Source: Caldilineaceae bacterium (GTDB lineage Bacteria; Chloroflexota; Anaerolineae; Caldilineales; Caldilineaceae). From it: a stretch of DNA of 64,000 nt. Location: contig JAJDTL010000040.1 in the NCBI GenBank assembly GCA_022827195.1, positions 96,730 through 160,729 of the forward strand, written 5' to 3'. The notes below the pieces were generated by a model. It was not told the DNA's origin, made no database searches, and worked only from the letters and a program-made list of their open reading frames with translations. The position numbers were made by a program, and so were the translations under genes. Within the stretch, counting starts at the first letter, position 1. Every line of letters begins with the position of its first letter. This document shows, one piece after another, positions 46,363 through 56,007 of the stretch.

Positions 46363-47781
46363 ATGATTGAACTCCCGTTTCCCTCCTTTCAATTGAGCTT
46401 TCTTCTTGTCGCGGCGCTGGGAAGCTTTCTCCTGCGGCGCTGGGAACGCGCCGTACTGTTTTTCTTTGGAACTCTGTTGACAGTTATGGGTATTGGCGTG
46501 TGGCAGATGCCCCTGGATTCCCCGCCGCTGGCTGTGCCCTTGGTTCCCTTTGCTTTGGACCTGGACGCCGGCATTTGGGCATACGGCCTTCGCCTGCAGT
46601 TGAGGGAATCAAACGAGCCAGTCGTCGTTGCGGTTTTTGTACTGTTAGGCGTGGGGATGTTGCTGGCGACAGTGGCAAGCCAAGGAAGGCTGTTTCCGCC
46701 GTCTGTTCTGCTTGTCGGTCTTGGCTATGCGGGGCTGGCATTGATCGTGGACGCGCCGATGCCGCTGGTCCTACTGGCGCCGATCTTTCTGGGGATGTTG
46801 ATCACGGTCGGCGTATTTTCGATTCAGGTTGGCGGAGTCAGAGATTCTCTGGGGGCTTTTCGAATCATACTTCCACCGATCCTGGCGATCCCATTTGTGT
46901 TTCTCGCCGCCTGGAACATTGAACAGCTGCCGCTCAATCCTCAGGACACGCGGATCGCGGCCAACGCGGCGCAGCTGCTGGGCGCGGGCATTCTGATTCT
47001 ACTGGCCCCGGTTCCGCTGCACAGCGTTCAGCCTCAGTTAGGCGAATCCTCGCCCCCGATTGCCTCGGCGCTGGCAATTCTCTTCTTTCAGACATTGGTT
47101 CTATATGTAGTCTATCAGGCGGCGACGATCTACCCTCTGCTGCGGGGAAGTTCAGCATTCAATTTGTGGCTTTCCTCTGCCGGACTGGTCACCTTGGTGT
47201 GGGGAGGTGTCGCCGCGGCGGGAGCAAGCCATCCCGGCCGGCTGTGGGGCTATGCCATGCTGCACGACTGGGGGCTGATACTCTTGCTTCTTGCCGGCCC
47301 TGATGATCGGAGCCGTCCGTTTATTGTAGCCCTCTTCGCGGTGCGTGTTCTCAGCACTTTGACTGCTGCAACCGGGCTGGCGCAGATGCGCCGGGCGGCA
47401 GGGGATCTGGAGCTGGACAGTCTTCACGGTGTGGGAACTCGCCTCCCCTGGAGCACAACCGCGTTCCTGCTGGGCAGCCTTGGACTGGCCGGATTTCCAC
47501 TGACGGCCGGGTTTTCGGCCCACTGGTCTGCCCTGCAAGCGCTGGCGGAGGTGGACTGGCGCTTTGCTGCGGTTGTTCTCGTCTCTAGTGGCGGGGTCAT
47601 CTTCGGTTTTGTTCGGATGGTCGGCGTCTTCTTCGGGCGCCTGGAGAATACACGCTTGCCGCGAGAGGGCCCGCTTGGCATTGCCTTTTCTCTTCTTACG
47701 ATTCTCCTCGTGTCCGGCATCGCAATTGCACCTCAGCTTTTCGAGCGGCCGATCGCCAGAACCTTGCTGGCATTGGACTGA
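46363..47781 (+). CDS. Complex I antiporter-like membrane protein (NuoN-type), divergent
   Basis: Protein of 472 aa with about 13-14 membrane helices. It retains the LAGFPLTAGFSAHW block equivalent to the GxPxxxGFxxK motif, with His in place of Lys. HPGRLWGYAMLHDWG corresponds to the KRxxAYSS helix 8 block with the Lys missing. The helix 7 region (LLAPVPLHSVQPQLGESSPP) keeps PLH but lacks the Lys. It is paired with the similar protein two genes upstream. Function in a respiratory or ion-coupled complex is inferred from fold only. The mvaA gene starts 93 bases downstream. Confidence 0.75.
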   Translation: MIELPFPSFQLSFLLVAALGSFLLRRWERAVLFFFGTLLTVMGIGVWQMPLDSPPLAVPLVPFALDLDAGIWAYGLRLQLRESNEPVVVAVFVLLGVGMLLATVASQGRLFPPSVLLVGLGYAGLALIVDAPMPLVLLAPIFLGMLITVGVFSIQVGGVRDSLGAFRIILPPILAIPFVFLAAWNIEQLPLNPQDTRIAANAAQLLGAGILILLAPVPLHSVQPQLGESSPPIASALAILFFQTLVLYVVYQAATIYPLLRGSSAFNLWLSSAGLVTLVWGGVAAAGASHPGRLWGYAMLHDWGLILLLLAGPDDRSRPFIVALFAVRVLSTLTAATGLAQMRRAAGDLELDSLHGVGTRLPWSTTAFLLGSLGLAGFPLTAGFSAHWSALQALAEVDWRFAAVVLVSSGGVIFGFVRMVGVFFGRLENTRLPREGPLGIAFSLLTILLVSGIAIAPQLFERPIARTLLALD

Positions 47782-47874
47782 ACTGAAGCTGCCAAAACCT
47801 TCCCGGCTGACATTTGGTAGGGAATGAGAGGGCCCGCGATGTATGGTTTCCTTAGCGCATCGTGAATCTGCCCT

Positions 47875-49278
47875 GTGATCGGCGCGAAGCGTGACTGGAG
47901 GGAGGCCGCTGTCATCGAGTCAAAGATAGAAGGACGCACATCGCGGCTGCGTGGATTCTATAGGAGAAGTCCGGCGGAACGGGCTGAGATCGTATCGGAT
48001 TTGGCGTCGCTCAGTCCGCATGAGAGCGAGCTGCTGGCCGCCAGCATGGAAATCGAAATGGCCGACAAGATGGTCGAGAACGTAGTCGGCCGCTACACCT
48101 TGCCCCTGGGCATCGGCGCCAACTTTCTGATCGACGGCCAGCAGCACCTGATTCCCATGGCGATCGAGGAGCCCTCGGTAGTGGCCGGTGTCAGCTCAGG
48201 CGCGTTGCTGGCGCGGGCGGGCGGCGGCTTCCATACGGGAAGCACCGAACCTGTCATGATCGCGCAGATTCAGCTGCTTGACGTGCCGGACGCCGGGGCG
48301 GCCGAGCGGGCAATCCATTCGGCCCGGCCGCAGATCCTGGCGGCGGCCGACAGGAGCCCGACGCTGTCGAGGCTTGGCGGAGGACCGAAGGGGCTGGAAG
48401 TCCGCCGTCTGCCGGACACGCAAGCGGGTGCGATGCTTGTCGTGCACTTGCTGATCGACTGCCGCGACGCGATGGGCGCCAATGCGGTGAACACTGCCGC
48501 TGAGGCGGCGGCGCCGCTCTTGGAAAGGTTGAGTGGCGGGCGTGTCGGGCTGCGAATCCTTTCCAACCTGAGCGACAGACGGCGCGCATGGGCCAAGGTC
48601 GAGATTCCGGCAGAAGCATTTCACAGCGAAGAAGCCCACGGTGCTGAGACCATTCGGAGAATCGCCGAAGCGAACGCATTTGCCTTCGCCGATCCATACC
48701 GGGCTGCAACGCACAACAAGGGCATTCTGAACGGAATCGACGCGGTTGTTGTGGCGACGGGAAATGACTGGAGGGCGGTAGAGGCCGGCGCGCACGCCTG
48801 GGCCGCACGCGATGGCCGGTATCGCGGCTTGACCGAATGGCAGGTGCGGGGTCGCGGGGCCTCCACGTCGCTCTACGGGCGGCTGGAACTTCCTCTTGCT
48901 GTTGGGGTCGTTGGCGGCGCGACACGCAGCCACCCAGCGGCGCGAATTGCCTTAAAGATTCTCCAGCCTCTCGGCGACCACCGGGGTTCGGCGAGCGGTA
49001 TCGGGGCCGACAGGCTATGCGAAATCATCGCCGCGGTTGGTCTCGCCCAGAATCTTGCCGCACTGCGTGCGCTGACAACGACAGGTATCCAGCATGGGCA
49101 TATGCGGCTTCATGCGCGACAGGTGGCTGTAACGGCAGGAGCGGAGGGCAAGGCTGTGGAGCGAATCGCGGCCGCACTGGTTATGGAAAGAGAGATTCGC
49201 GTCGAGCGAGCCAGGGAGCTATTGCGTGACCAGAAGGACTATGACTTGACCGAAGGGAAGGAGGGTCAGAGCCCGTGA
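47875..49278 (+). CDS. mvaA: Hydroxymethylglutaryl-CoA reductase, degradative (class II) type
   Basis: Interconverts HMG-CoA and mevalonate. The protein has 467 aa. Class II features are ENVVGRYTLPLGIGANF, IEEPSVVAGVS (catalytic Glu98/99), THNKGI with Lys282, TGNDWRA with Asp298, and HMRLHARQ with catalytic His413. Together with the adjacent HMG-CoA synthase (13-base gap) it supports mevalonate-based isoprenoid synthesis, running biosynthetically despite the class name. The start is taken as GTG 47875. A strong ggagggagg lies just inside this frame, so the true start might be slightly downstream with a rare codon. Confidence 0.93.
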   Translation: MIGAKRDWREAAVIESKIEGRTSRLRGFYRRSPAERAEIVSDLASLSPHESELLAASMEIEMADKMVENVVGRYTLPLGIGANFLIDGQQHLIPMAIEEPSVVAGVSSGALLARAGGGFHTGSTEPVMIAQIQLLDVPDAGAAERAIHSARPQILAAADRSPTLSRLGGGPKGLEVRRLPDTQAGAMLVVHLLIDCRDAMGANAVNTAAEAAAPLLERLSGGRVGLRILSNLSDRRRAWAKVEIPAEAFHSEEAHGAETIRRIAEANAFAFADPYRAATHNKGILNGIDAVVVATGNDWRAVEAGAHAWAARDGRYRGLTEWQVRGRGASTSLYGRLELPLAVGVVGGATRSHPAARIALKILQPLGDHRGSASGIGADRLCEIIAAVGLAQNLAALRALTTTGIQHGHMRLHARQVAVTAGAEGKAVERIAAALVMEREIRVERARELLRDQKDYDLTEGKEGQSP

Positions 49279-49291
49279 CAAGAGAAATCAG

Positions 49292-50398
49292 ATGTTGAGT
49301 CAACCGAATAAACCGGTCGGACTTGTGGGTTATGGCGCCTATGTACCGCGTTTCCGCCTTCCTGGCGCAGAGATCAGCAGAATCTGGAGCGGTGAAATTG
49401 GCATAGGCGAATCGTCGTCCCAAAAAGATGACGCCGGATCCAATGGGCAGAAGGAGGACGGCCCGATCAAGGAGAAAGCTGTACCGGGTTTGGACGAGGA
49501 CACGGCGACAATGAGCATTGAGGCCGCCCGCAACGCGCTGGCGCGTTCGCGGGTCGATCCACAGCAGATCCAGGCGGTTTGGGTCGGCAGCGAGAGCCAC
49601 CCATACGCGGTCAAGCCGACCGGTACGATTGTCGCCGAGGCGATAGGCGCGACACCGGCCACGCAGGCGGCGGACTTGCAATTCGCGTGCAAGGCAGGAA
49701 CGGAAGCGATGCAGGCCGCAATCGGCTTCGTGGGCAGCGGGATGGCGCCGTATGCCCTCGCAATTGGGATGGATACGGCGCAGGGCCGTCCGGGAGACGC
49801 CCTCGAGTACACCGCAGGGGCCGGCGGGGCGGCCATGCTAATTGGGCCGGCCGAAGAATCTGTCGCCGTCATTGAGCGGAGCCTGAGCTACGTGTCGGAC
49901 ACAAATGACTTCTGGCGCCGGCCCCGCCAGAACTACCCCAGCCATGCCGAGCGCTTCAGCGGAGACCCAGGCTATTTCAGTCATCTCATTTCGGCCGCGG
50001 AGCGGATGATGGATGAACTTGACGTGACGGCTACCGCGTTCGACCACGTGGTTGTTCATCAGCCGAACGTAAAATTCCCTGTGCGGGCGATGAGGGCACT
50101 GGGATTCTCACGGGAGCAGTGGCAGTTAGGGCTACTGGTGGGCGAAATCGGCAACACCTATGCCGGTTCCGCAATTCTGGGACTGACGGCAATTCTGGAC
50201 GAAGCCGAACAGGGTCAGCGTGTTCTCGTCGTCAGTTACGGGAGCGGGGCCGGTTCCGATGTTTTTGCTCTCAGGCTGACGGACCGCCTGCCGGCATGGC
50301 GGAATAGTGCCCCCGCCACCAGGGACTACATCCGGCGGCGGGTAGAAATCGACTACGCGCAATACGCGCGGTTGCGTGGCAAACTGGCGCTGCACTAG
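49292..50398 (+). CDS. mvaS: Hydroxymethylglutaryl-CoA synthase, archaeal-type
   Basis: Condenses acetyl-CoA with acetoacetyl-CoA. The protein has 368 aa with a thiolase fold. The catalytic Cys is residue 133 in FACKAGTEA, the block used by archaeal enzymes, and the catalytic His is residue 256 in VVHQPN. It starts GLVGYGAYVPRFRLPGAEI, also archaeal-like. In archaea this enzyme usually sits beside an acetoacetyl-CoA thiolase and a DUF35 protein, and neither is found here. The start ATG 49292 lies 13 bases after the reductase stop. An insertion of about 25 residues (SQKDDAGSNGQKEDG) is present near residue 45. Confidence 0.93.
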   Translation: MLSQPNKPVGLVGYGAYVPRFRLPGAEISRIWSGEIGIGESSSQKDDAGSNGQKEDGPIKEKAVPGLDEDTATMSIEAARNALARSRVDPQQIQAVWVGSESHPYAVKPTGTIVAEAIGATPATQAADLQFACKAGTEAMQAAIGFVGSGMAPYALAIGMDTAQGRPGDALEYTAGAGGAAMLIGPAEESVAVIERSLSYVSDTNDFWRRPRQNYPSHAERFSGDPGYFSHLISAAERMMDELDVTATAFDHVVVHQPNVKFPVRAMRALGFSREQWQLGLLVGEIGNTYAGSAILGLTAILDEAEQGQRVLVVSYGSGAGSDVFALRLTDRLPAWRNSAPATRDYIRRRVEIDYAQYARLRGKLALH

Positions 50399-50455
50399 GA
50401 GGAGATAGAGACGGCACCGGCCTGCGGAAAGAAGGCTCTCTTCATCTGCGACGTC

Positions 50456-53400
50456 CTAACCTGCCATCGCAAGCGCCTCCAGGACGCGCAGCAGCAGCGG
50501 CTGCCAGCGGCCGGCCTCGTCAATGGGGATGTAAATGGCCTCCCGTCCAACACGAATAGCGCTTTCGGGCGCGAAAACGCCCTCTTCGGTCGTCGAGCCG
50601 AGTGCCATACGTAGGGAATGCTGGAGTTTGCGCCTGGCTGCGTCCGGCAGCTCCCCCTGAAGAATGCCTTCGCCGGCTACAATGGGCAGAGAGACTCCCT
50701 GCGGGATGCGGACGGCAATCTGATCGCGGCGGCGGCCGATGCTTTGGATACCAGCCCTCAAAGCCTCCATCTTGACCAGGATCTGGTAGAAGAGGTTCTC
50801 AATCTCCTGGGGAACAGATCTTGTTTCCAGGTCCTCCCCGAAGCGGTCTACCATCTCCCGGCGCATCTCCTCCAATTGCGGCCGCGCAGTCAAGCCGGCA
50901 ATACGTCGGTACAGTTGCAGCCGCAGCCCTTCTTCCTCGACGTAGATGGCCGGGATCTCGGCGCGCAGAGGCAGGTCGAGCGTAACGGGCGGTGCCAGAG
51001 GATCATCCAACGAAAGCGCGATCTGATCGAAGTCATCCCCCGAAGGTGGGACGTGCGCCCGGCGATTGCCATTGGAGGGTAGAGGCCTGCCGTCACCTTC
51101 CACTTGCCCCTCAGCAGCGGCAATCCGTTGCCGCTTCTCTCTCAACTCACTGACTGACTGGGCGAGCAGACGCGTGTAGAGCTCGAAGCCGACGCTGACA
51201 ATCTGGCCGTGCTGACGGGCTCCGAGAAGCTCTCCGGCGCCGCGGATCTCAAGATCGCGCATGGCGATGCGAAATCCGGCGCCCAGTTCGTCGCTGCTCT
51301 CGAGCAGGGCTTCAAGCCGCCGCCGCGCGTCGAAGGACAGTGTGCTGTGTCGATCATAAAAGAGGTAGCAGTATCCGCGCACAGCGCCGCGCCCGACGCG
51401 CCCCCGCAACTGGTAGAGTTGTGCCAGTCCGAAATGGTCGGCACGATTGACGATCATCGTGTTGGCCCGCCTGATGTCCAGCCCGTTCTCCACAATCGTT
51501 GTGCAGACGAGGACGTCTATGTCACCGTCTGCGAATCTTAGCATGGTCTCTTCGAGTTCCCGCTCCGCCATCTGGCCGTGGGCCACGGCAACGACGGCTT
51601 CGGGCGCCTGACGCTGTACGCGCGAGGCAAGCGTTTTTAGGCCGCGTACGCGGTTGTGGACGAAGAAGACCTGGCCATTGCGGTCCAGTTCGCGCAGGAT
51701 GGCCTGCCGGACGAGCGAATTGTCATATTCTGACAGAATCGTGCGTACAGGCAAGCGCTCTCTGGGCGGCGTGTTGATGGTGCTCATATCTCGAGCGCCG
51801 CTGAGGCTCATGTGAAGGGTGCGGGGAATCGGAGTGGCACTGAGGGTCAGCACATCCATCTGCGATCGCAACTGCTTGAGGCGCTCCTTGTGAGCAACGC
51901 CGAATCGCTGCTCCTCGTCGATGACCAGCAGTCCCAGAGACCGAAAACTGACATCCTTAGAGAGCAGGCGGTGTGTTCCAATAACAATGTCAACGGTGCC
52001 TTCCCGCATCTTGGACAGCACCTTTTCCTGCTGTGCCGGTGTGCGGAACCGGGAGAGCATCTCTACGAGGACAGGGAACTGGCCAAGGCGCTGGCTGAAA
52101 ACGCGGTAGTGTTGCTGGGCGAGGACTGTGGTTGGCACAAGCACAGCGGCCTGCTTGCCGTCCATCACGGCCTTGAAGGCGGCCCGAATGGCGACTTCGG
52201 TCTTTCCGTAACCGACGTCTCCGATGATGATGCGGTCCATCGGTTTGCCAGTTTCCATGTCGCGCTTGACATCGTCAATGGCGTCGATCTGGTCAGCGGT
52301 CTCTCGGAAGGGAAAGGCCGCTTCCATCTCCTCCTGCCAAGGCCCATCGGGGCTGAAGGCGTATCCCGGGATGACCTCTCTTTCGGCGTAGAGCTTCAGT
52401 AGGTCTTCGGCGATGTCCTCGACTGCTCTCTTGGCCCGGGCCTTGACCGTCTGCCAGTCGGCGGTGCCGAGCCGTGTGACCGCCGGCGGGATTCCGGCGT
52501 CGCCCGCACCGACATAGCGGCTCAGACGGTCGGCTTGGTGCACAGGGACATAGAGTCTGTCGCCCCTGGCGTAGTTCACCTTTAGGTACTCTCGCTCCAC
52601 ACCTCCCAGCTCGATTCTTGTGAGCCCTTCGTAGACACCGATGCCATGTTCGAGGTGAACAACATAGTCATTGGGGCTAACGTCGGCGAAAAACAGCTCC
52701 GGCGCTACAGTCGACTGCGCGGCGCGCCTCTCGCGACGCGACTTCCTCGTCCAGCCGAAAAGCTCAGTGTCGGTCAGAAGGCGCAGGTCAAATGAAATGG
52801 CGGGCTTGCCGCCTGCCGGTGGGACCTCCAATCCTTTCATCACGAAGCCCTCGTGCAGCGCACCCTGAAGCAAGGTAATCCCAGCAGACGGCGGCTCGTC
52901 CAGTTCAGCGCGCAAATCGAGCGCAAGCCGCGCCTCGCTCAACTCCTCCTGCATCCGGGCCGTCTGGCGGGAAACCAGGACGACGCGATCAGATGTGCTT
53001 GCGTACTTGCGCATTTCCTCTAGAATGCGTTTGGTCTGGCCGGCGAAGTGGGGACTGGGTGTAAACGAGCGAGCCAGGGCGGAGCCGCCGTTTTCCTCAG
53101 GATTTGCGGGCGGGTGAACTGAACTCGTTCCCAGCTCGAGCGGATTGCGCTGTTCGATCTGGTCGAGAATCGCTTCCGGGCTAAAGATGCTGGACTGGAA
53201 CTCGCTGGGTACCTCGCGACCGCGCAGCAACTCGTGCCTCGTGCTTTCGGCGCTCTCGGCGCACGCCTGGAGTGCAATCCTCAGTTCGTTGCCGTCGTCG
53301 ATCACGAGCAGGCTGTCGGCGGGCAGGTGATCGAGGAGAGATGCCGGGTGCCGGTAGGCATAGGGAAGATACCACTCGATGCCGCGGAAGGCTCGACCCT

Positions 53401-54217
53401 CCTCCAACTCCCCAATCTCACGTCCAATCTCTTCGCGGATCACAAGGACGAGGTCCGGGTCCGCCAGCAGAGTTTCGCGCAGCCGTTCGACGTCCGGCCC
53501 AGCCCTTTGCGCTAGGCCCAGCGCCTCGCTGCCCGGACCGATCAGCACGCGCTGCAGCTCACGTTCGCTGCGCTGCGTTGCCGGGTCAAAGGCGCGGATC
53601 GACTCTACTTCGTCGCCAAAGAGGTCGACCCGAACCGGATGTGAGAGATTTGGCGCCCAGATGTCGATGATGCCGCCGCGGCGGGCGAAAGTACCCGGCT
53701 CCTCGACTACGTTTACCGGCTCGTAGCCGGTCTGCGCCCAGCGTCCGGTCAGTTCATCAAGCTGGACAAAGCTGCCTGCGTGCAGCGGTCGTAAAGCCAG
53801 CCGGAACGTTTTGGCCGGCATAGTTTTCTGCATCAGGGCCCGCGCCGAGGCAACAACGATCCTTGGATGGCCTTCCCTTTGTTGCAGCGCAGCAAGCGCT
53901 GTCAGGCGGCGCTGCCGCGTGCGTCCAGTCCAAGGGATGCGCTCGAAGGGCAAGGCCTCGGGCTCTGCATAGAGCGAGACCGGAGACGGTTCCTCCGTGT
54001 GGGGCATGAAGAGTTGCAGCCTCTCCATCCAGCGTTCGGCTTGCTCAGCGGAGCCAGTCAAGACGAGCACGGGTCCTTCGCGGTCGATCGCGGCTCCGGC
54101 GGCGACCAGCGGACGCGCAGCCGAATAGAGCTTTTGCGGCTCGCTGTTATGGCCCGCCAGCAATTGCCGGTAGGAGGGAAGATTTCTGAGAATTTGCAAG
54201 AGGCCGGAAAGATTCAT
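50456..54217 (-). CDS. mfd: Transcription-repair coupling factor Mfd
   Basis: Removes stalled RNA polymerase and recruits UvrA to damage. The protein has 1253 aa. The N-terminal UvrB-like region (about 1-350) has FERIPWTGRTRQRR and VEEPGTFARRGGIIDIWAP. The RNA-polymerase interaction domain has DYVVHLEHGIGVYEGL (near 510-525). The translocase motor has Walker A GDVGYGKT near residue 665, the DEEQRFG box near 766, and RGRVGRG. A C-terminal TRCF domain follows. All expected domains are present. It lies 56 bases downstream of pth in a probable operon. Confidence 0.97.
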   Translation of the reverse strand: MNLSGLLQILRNLPSYRQLLAGHNSEPQKLYSAARPLVAAGAAIDREGPVLVLTGSAEQAERWMERLQLFMPHTEEPSPVSLYAEPEALPFERIPWTGRTRQRRLTALAALQQREGHPRIVVASARALMQKTMPAKTFRLALRPLHAGSFVQLDELTGRWAQTGYEPVNVVEEPGTFARRGGIIDIWAPNLSHPVRVDLFGDEVESIRAFDPATQRSERELQRVLIGPGSEALGLAQRAGPDVERLRETLLADPDLVLVIREEIGREIGELEEGRAFRGIEWYLPYAYRHPASLLDHLPADSLLVIDDGNELRIALQACAESAESTRHELLRGREVPSEFQSSIFSPEAILDQIEQRNPLELGTSSVHPPANPEENGGSALARSFTPSPHFAGQTKRILEEMRKYASTSDRVVLVSRQTARMQEELSEARLALDLRAELDEPPSAGITLLQGALHEGFVMKGLEVPPAGGKPAISFDLRLLTDTELFGWTRKSRRERRAAQSTVAPELFFADVSPNDYVVHLEHGIGVYEGLTRIELGGVEREYLKVNYARGDRLYVPVHQADRLSRYVGAGDAGIPPAVTRLGTADWQTVKARAKRAVEDIAEDLLKLYAEREVIPGYAFSPDGPWQEEMEAAFPFRETADQIDAIDDVKRDMETGKPMDRIIIGDVGYGKTEVAIRAAFKAVMDGKQAAVLVPTTVLAQQHYRVFSQRLGQFPVLVEMLSRFRTPAQQEKVLSKMREGTVDIVIGTHRLLSKDVSFRSLGLLVIDEEQRFGVAHKERLKQLRSQMDVLTLSATPIPRTLHMSLSGARDMSTINTPPRERLPVRTILSEYDNSLVRQAILRELDRNGQVFFVHNRVRGLKTLASRVQRQAPEAVVAVAHGQMAERELEETMLRFADGDIDVLVCTTIVENGLDIRRANTMIVNRADHFGLAQLYQLRGRVGRGAVRGYCYLFYDRHSTLSFDARRRLEALLESSDELGAGFRIAMRDLEIRGAGELLGARQHGQIVSVGFELYTRLLAQSVSELREKRQRIAAAEGQVEGDGRPLPSNGNRRAHVPPSGDDFDQIALSLDDPLAPPVTLDLPLRAEIPAIYVEEEGLRLQLYRRIAGLTARPQLEEMRREMVDRFGEDLETRSVPQEIENLFYQILVKMEALRAGIQSIGRRRDQIAVRIPQGVSLPIVAGEGILQGELPDAARRKLQHSLRMALGSTTEEGVFAPESAIRVGREAIYIPIDEAGRWQPLLLRVLEALAMAG

Positions 54218-54273
54218 CTGAGTTGCGGTTTCAACATTCTTCCTGTTTGTGGAGCCTGAGTCCCGTTCGCGGT

Positions 54274-54882
54274 TCAGCCGTTGAAGCAGTTCATGGCGAT
54301 GTCGATGCCCTGAAAGAGCCAGCTCTCGACGGCGTCGGCGATGCGGGAACGGAGCGGTCCGAATTCGGACTCCTCCTCTTCGCTAAAGTCCTGCAGGACG
54401 TAGGCGGCGGGGTCCATCAGCGCCGGCGGCCGTCCGATGCCGACGCGGGCGCGGGGAAACCTCTCCGTGCCCAGCTGTTGGATCAATGACTTCATGCCGT
54501 TATGACCTCCGGCCCCGCCGAAGGGGCGGAGTCTCAGCTTGCCGCTGGGCAGGTCGAGTTCGTCATAAATTACAAAGATATTTTGCGCTTCAACTGCGAA
54601 GTAGCGGGCCAGCGACGCGACCGCGGTGCCGCTACGGTTCATGAAGGTGAGCGGCCTGGCCAGCAAAACCTTCTGACGAGGCGGCGAATCGCAGGCGGTC
54701 GCAGCCCGTTTTAAGCCGCGCGGACGCACGATCCAACCCTCGCCGTAGAGTGCATTGAACTTGGAACGGGAGAGTTGAACTGCGTGCCGGCTGGCCAGGC
54801 GATCAAGCACCTGAAAGCCGATATTGTGACGGTTGCGCGCGTAACGGGGCCCGGGATTTCCCAGACCCACAATCATCTTCAT
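54274..54882 (-). CDS. pth: Peptidyl-tRNA hydrolase
   Basis: Releases tRNA from dropped-off peptidyl-tRNA in the cytosol. The protein has 202 aa. It begins MKMIVGLGNPGPRYARNRHNIGF, with the catalytic His in RNRHN (about residue 19). Asp is in IYDELDLPSGKLRL, and FGGAGGHNGMKSLIQQLG is the family block. The usual length is close to 190, with a small insertion near residues 50-65. It is the first gene of a pair with mfd. Confidence 0.96.
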   Translation of the reverse strand: MKMIVGLGNPGPRYARNRHNIGFQVLDRLASRHAVQLSRSKFNALYGEGWIVRPRGLKRAATACDSPPRQKVLLARPLTFMNRSGTAVASLARYFAVEAQNIFVIYDELDLPSGKLRLRPFGGAGGHNGMKSLIQQLGTERFPRARVGIGRPPALMDPAAYVLQDFSEEEESEFGPLRSRIADAVESWLFQGIDIAMNCFNG

Positions 54883-55017
54883 AGTTCGGTGACTACTGCT
54901 CAGCCCATTGCCGGCGATAACTGGCCTGGCAGGAGCCGCTACGGGGATGGATCGACTCCTTGCATCCGTCTCCTATGCTGCGCCTACCAGACATGTGCGA
55001 AAAGATGCCGCCTGCCA

Positions 55018-55908
55018 CTATATTTTACCGGTCATCCACTGCAGCAACCGCTTAGCCGCGAAAACTGCCCCCAGCAACAGGAAGAGACCGGCGCTCCAGC
55101 GAACGCCGGTAAAAAAGCGCTCGCGCATTCGATTCAAGGAAAGGGCTTCGGCCAAACTTCCAATACTGCCCGGCGCACCCGGAACAATCGACTGATCTTC
55201 AGAGGACGTCTGCTCTTGTGTTGTGCCACCTCCGTTGTCCTGTGAGGGCGCGGCGGTCGAGGGTGCGACCTCGGCAGTCGGCTCCTCAATCTCCGGCTGC
55301 ACAATTTCGACCGGAGGGACGGTCGGTTGCGGAACAGGCGTAGGCGTGTCTATCGGTATCGGCGTCGGCGTGGGGCCGTCCGGGGTAGGAGTCGGAGCGT
55401 CCTGGTTCACGCTGATATCGCGGGCGAAGAACTCGCCGTAATTGCCATCGGGTCTGACCACTCGAAGCCGCAAGGAATAGATGCCGGGCGCAAGATTGCC
55501 GGTATGCCAGACGCCCAATTGGCCGTTGTTCACCTCAAATGTTTCGCCCGCGAACCAGACGAAGGCCTCATCACCGCTCGGCTCCAGCTTGAAGTAGAGT
55601 TCATAGCGGGCAAATTGAGGGCCGGCCGCAGTTCCGATTACCGGGACCGATCCGCTGACACTACTCCCCGTGGCAGGAGAAGCAATGCCGGATTGGCCGG
55701 ACTGCTGACTCGGGGCGTTCCTTCTGTCCAGGCGGTTGTCCCCTGCAAAGGCCGCTTCATCGGCGGCCTGAGCGGGACTGGTCGCGAGCGTGGCATAGAC
55801 CAACCAACCAAGTGCAACCAGAATCCCGACGAGGAATCGCGCAGGAAGCACAGACTTTCGACCTGAGAGGACTGGTCCATGTTTGCTAAACAGGCTGGAA
55901 TCGAACAT
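55018..55908 (-). CDS. Membrane-anchored extracellular protein with Pro/Thr linker
   Basis: Protein of about 296 aa from ATG 55908. An N-terminal signal or anchor helix (FLVGILVALGWLVYATLATSPAQA) is followed by an Ig-like beta domain (SGSVPVIGTAAGPQFARYELYF to YSLRLRVVRPDGNYGEFF) of the kind found in Chloroflexota surface proteins and penicillin-binding proteins. Next come a Pro/Thr-rich linker (PTPTPDGPTPTPIPIDTP) and a C-terminal helix (WSAGLFLLLGAVFAA) with a basic end. It probably sits outside, anchored at the C-terminus. No enzyme motif is seen. Codons upstream of 55908 are in frame but not expected to be used. Confidence 0.75.
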   Translation of the reverse strand: MFDSSLFSKHGPVLSGRKSVLPARFLVGILVALGWLVYATLATSPAQAADEAAFAGDNRLDRRNAPSQQSGQSGIASPATGSSVSGSVPVIGTAAGPQFARYELYFKLEPSGDEAFVWFAGETFEVNNGQLGVWHTGNLAPGIYSLRLRVVRPDGNYGEFFARDISVNQDAPTPTPDGPTPTPIPIDTPTPVPQPTVPPVEIVQPEIEEPTAEVAPSTAAPSQDNGGGTTQEQTSSEDQSIVPGAPGSIGSLAEALSLNRMRERFFTGVRWSAGLFLLLGAVFAAKRLLQWMTGKI

Positions 55909-56007
55909 GTAGCTGTCGGCCTTGTCCAAACATTCAAATGCGGCCCAAACGCGTTTGCAGGCATGATGCCTTGCGACTGGCATCGCGCCCAGGCGTCGGA
56001 CCGCAGA

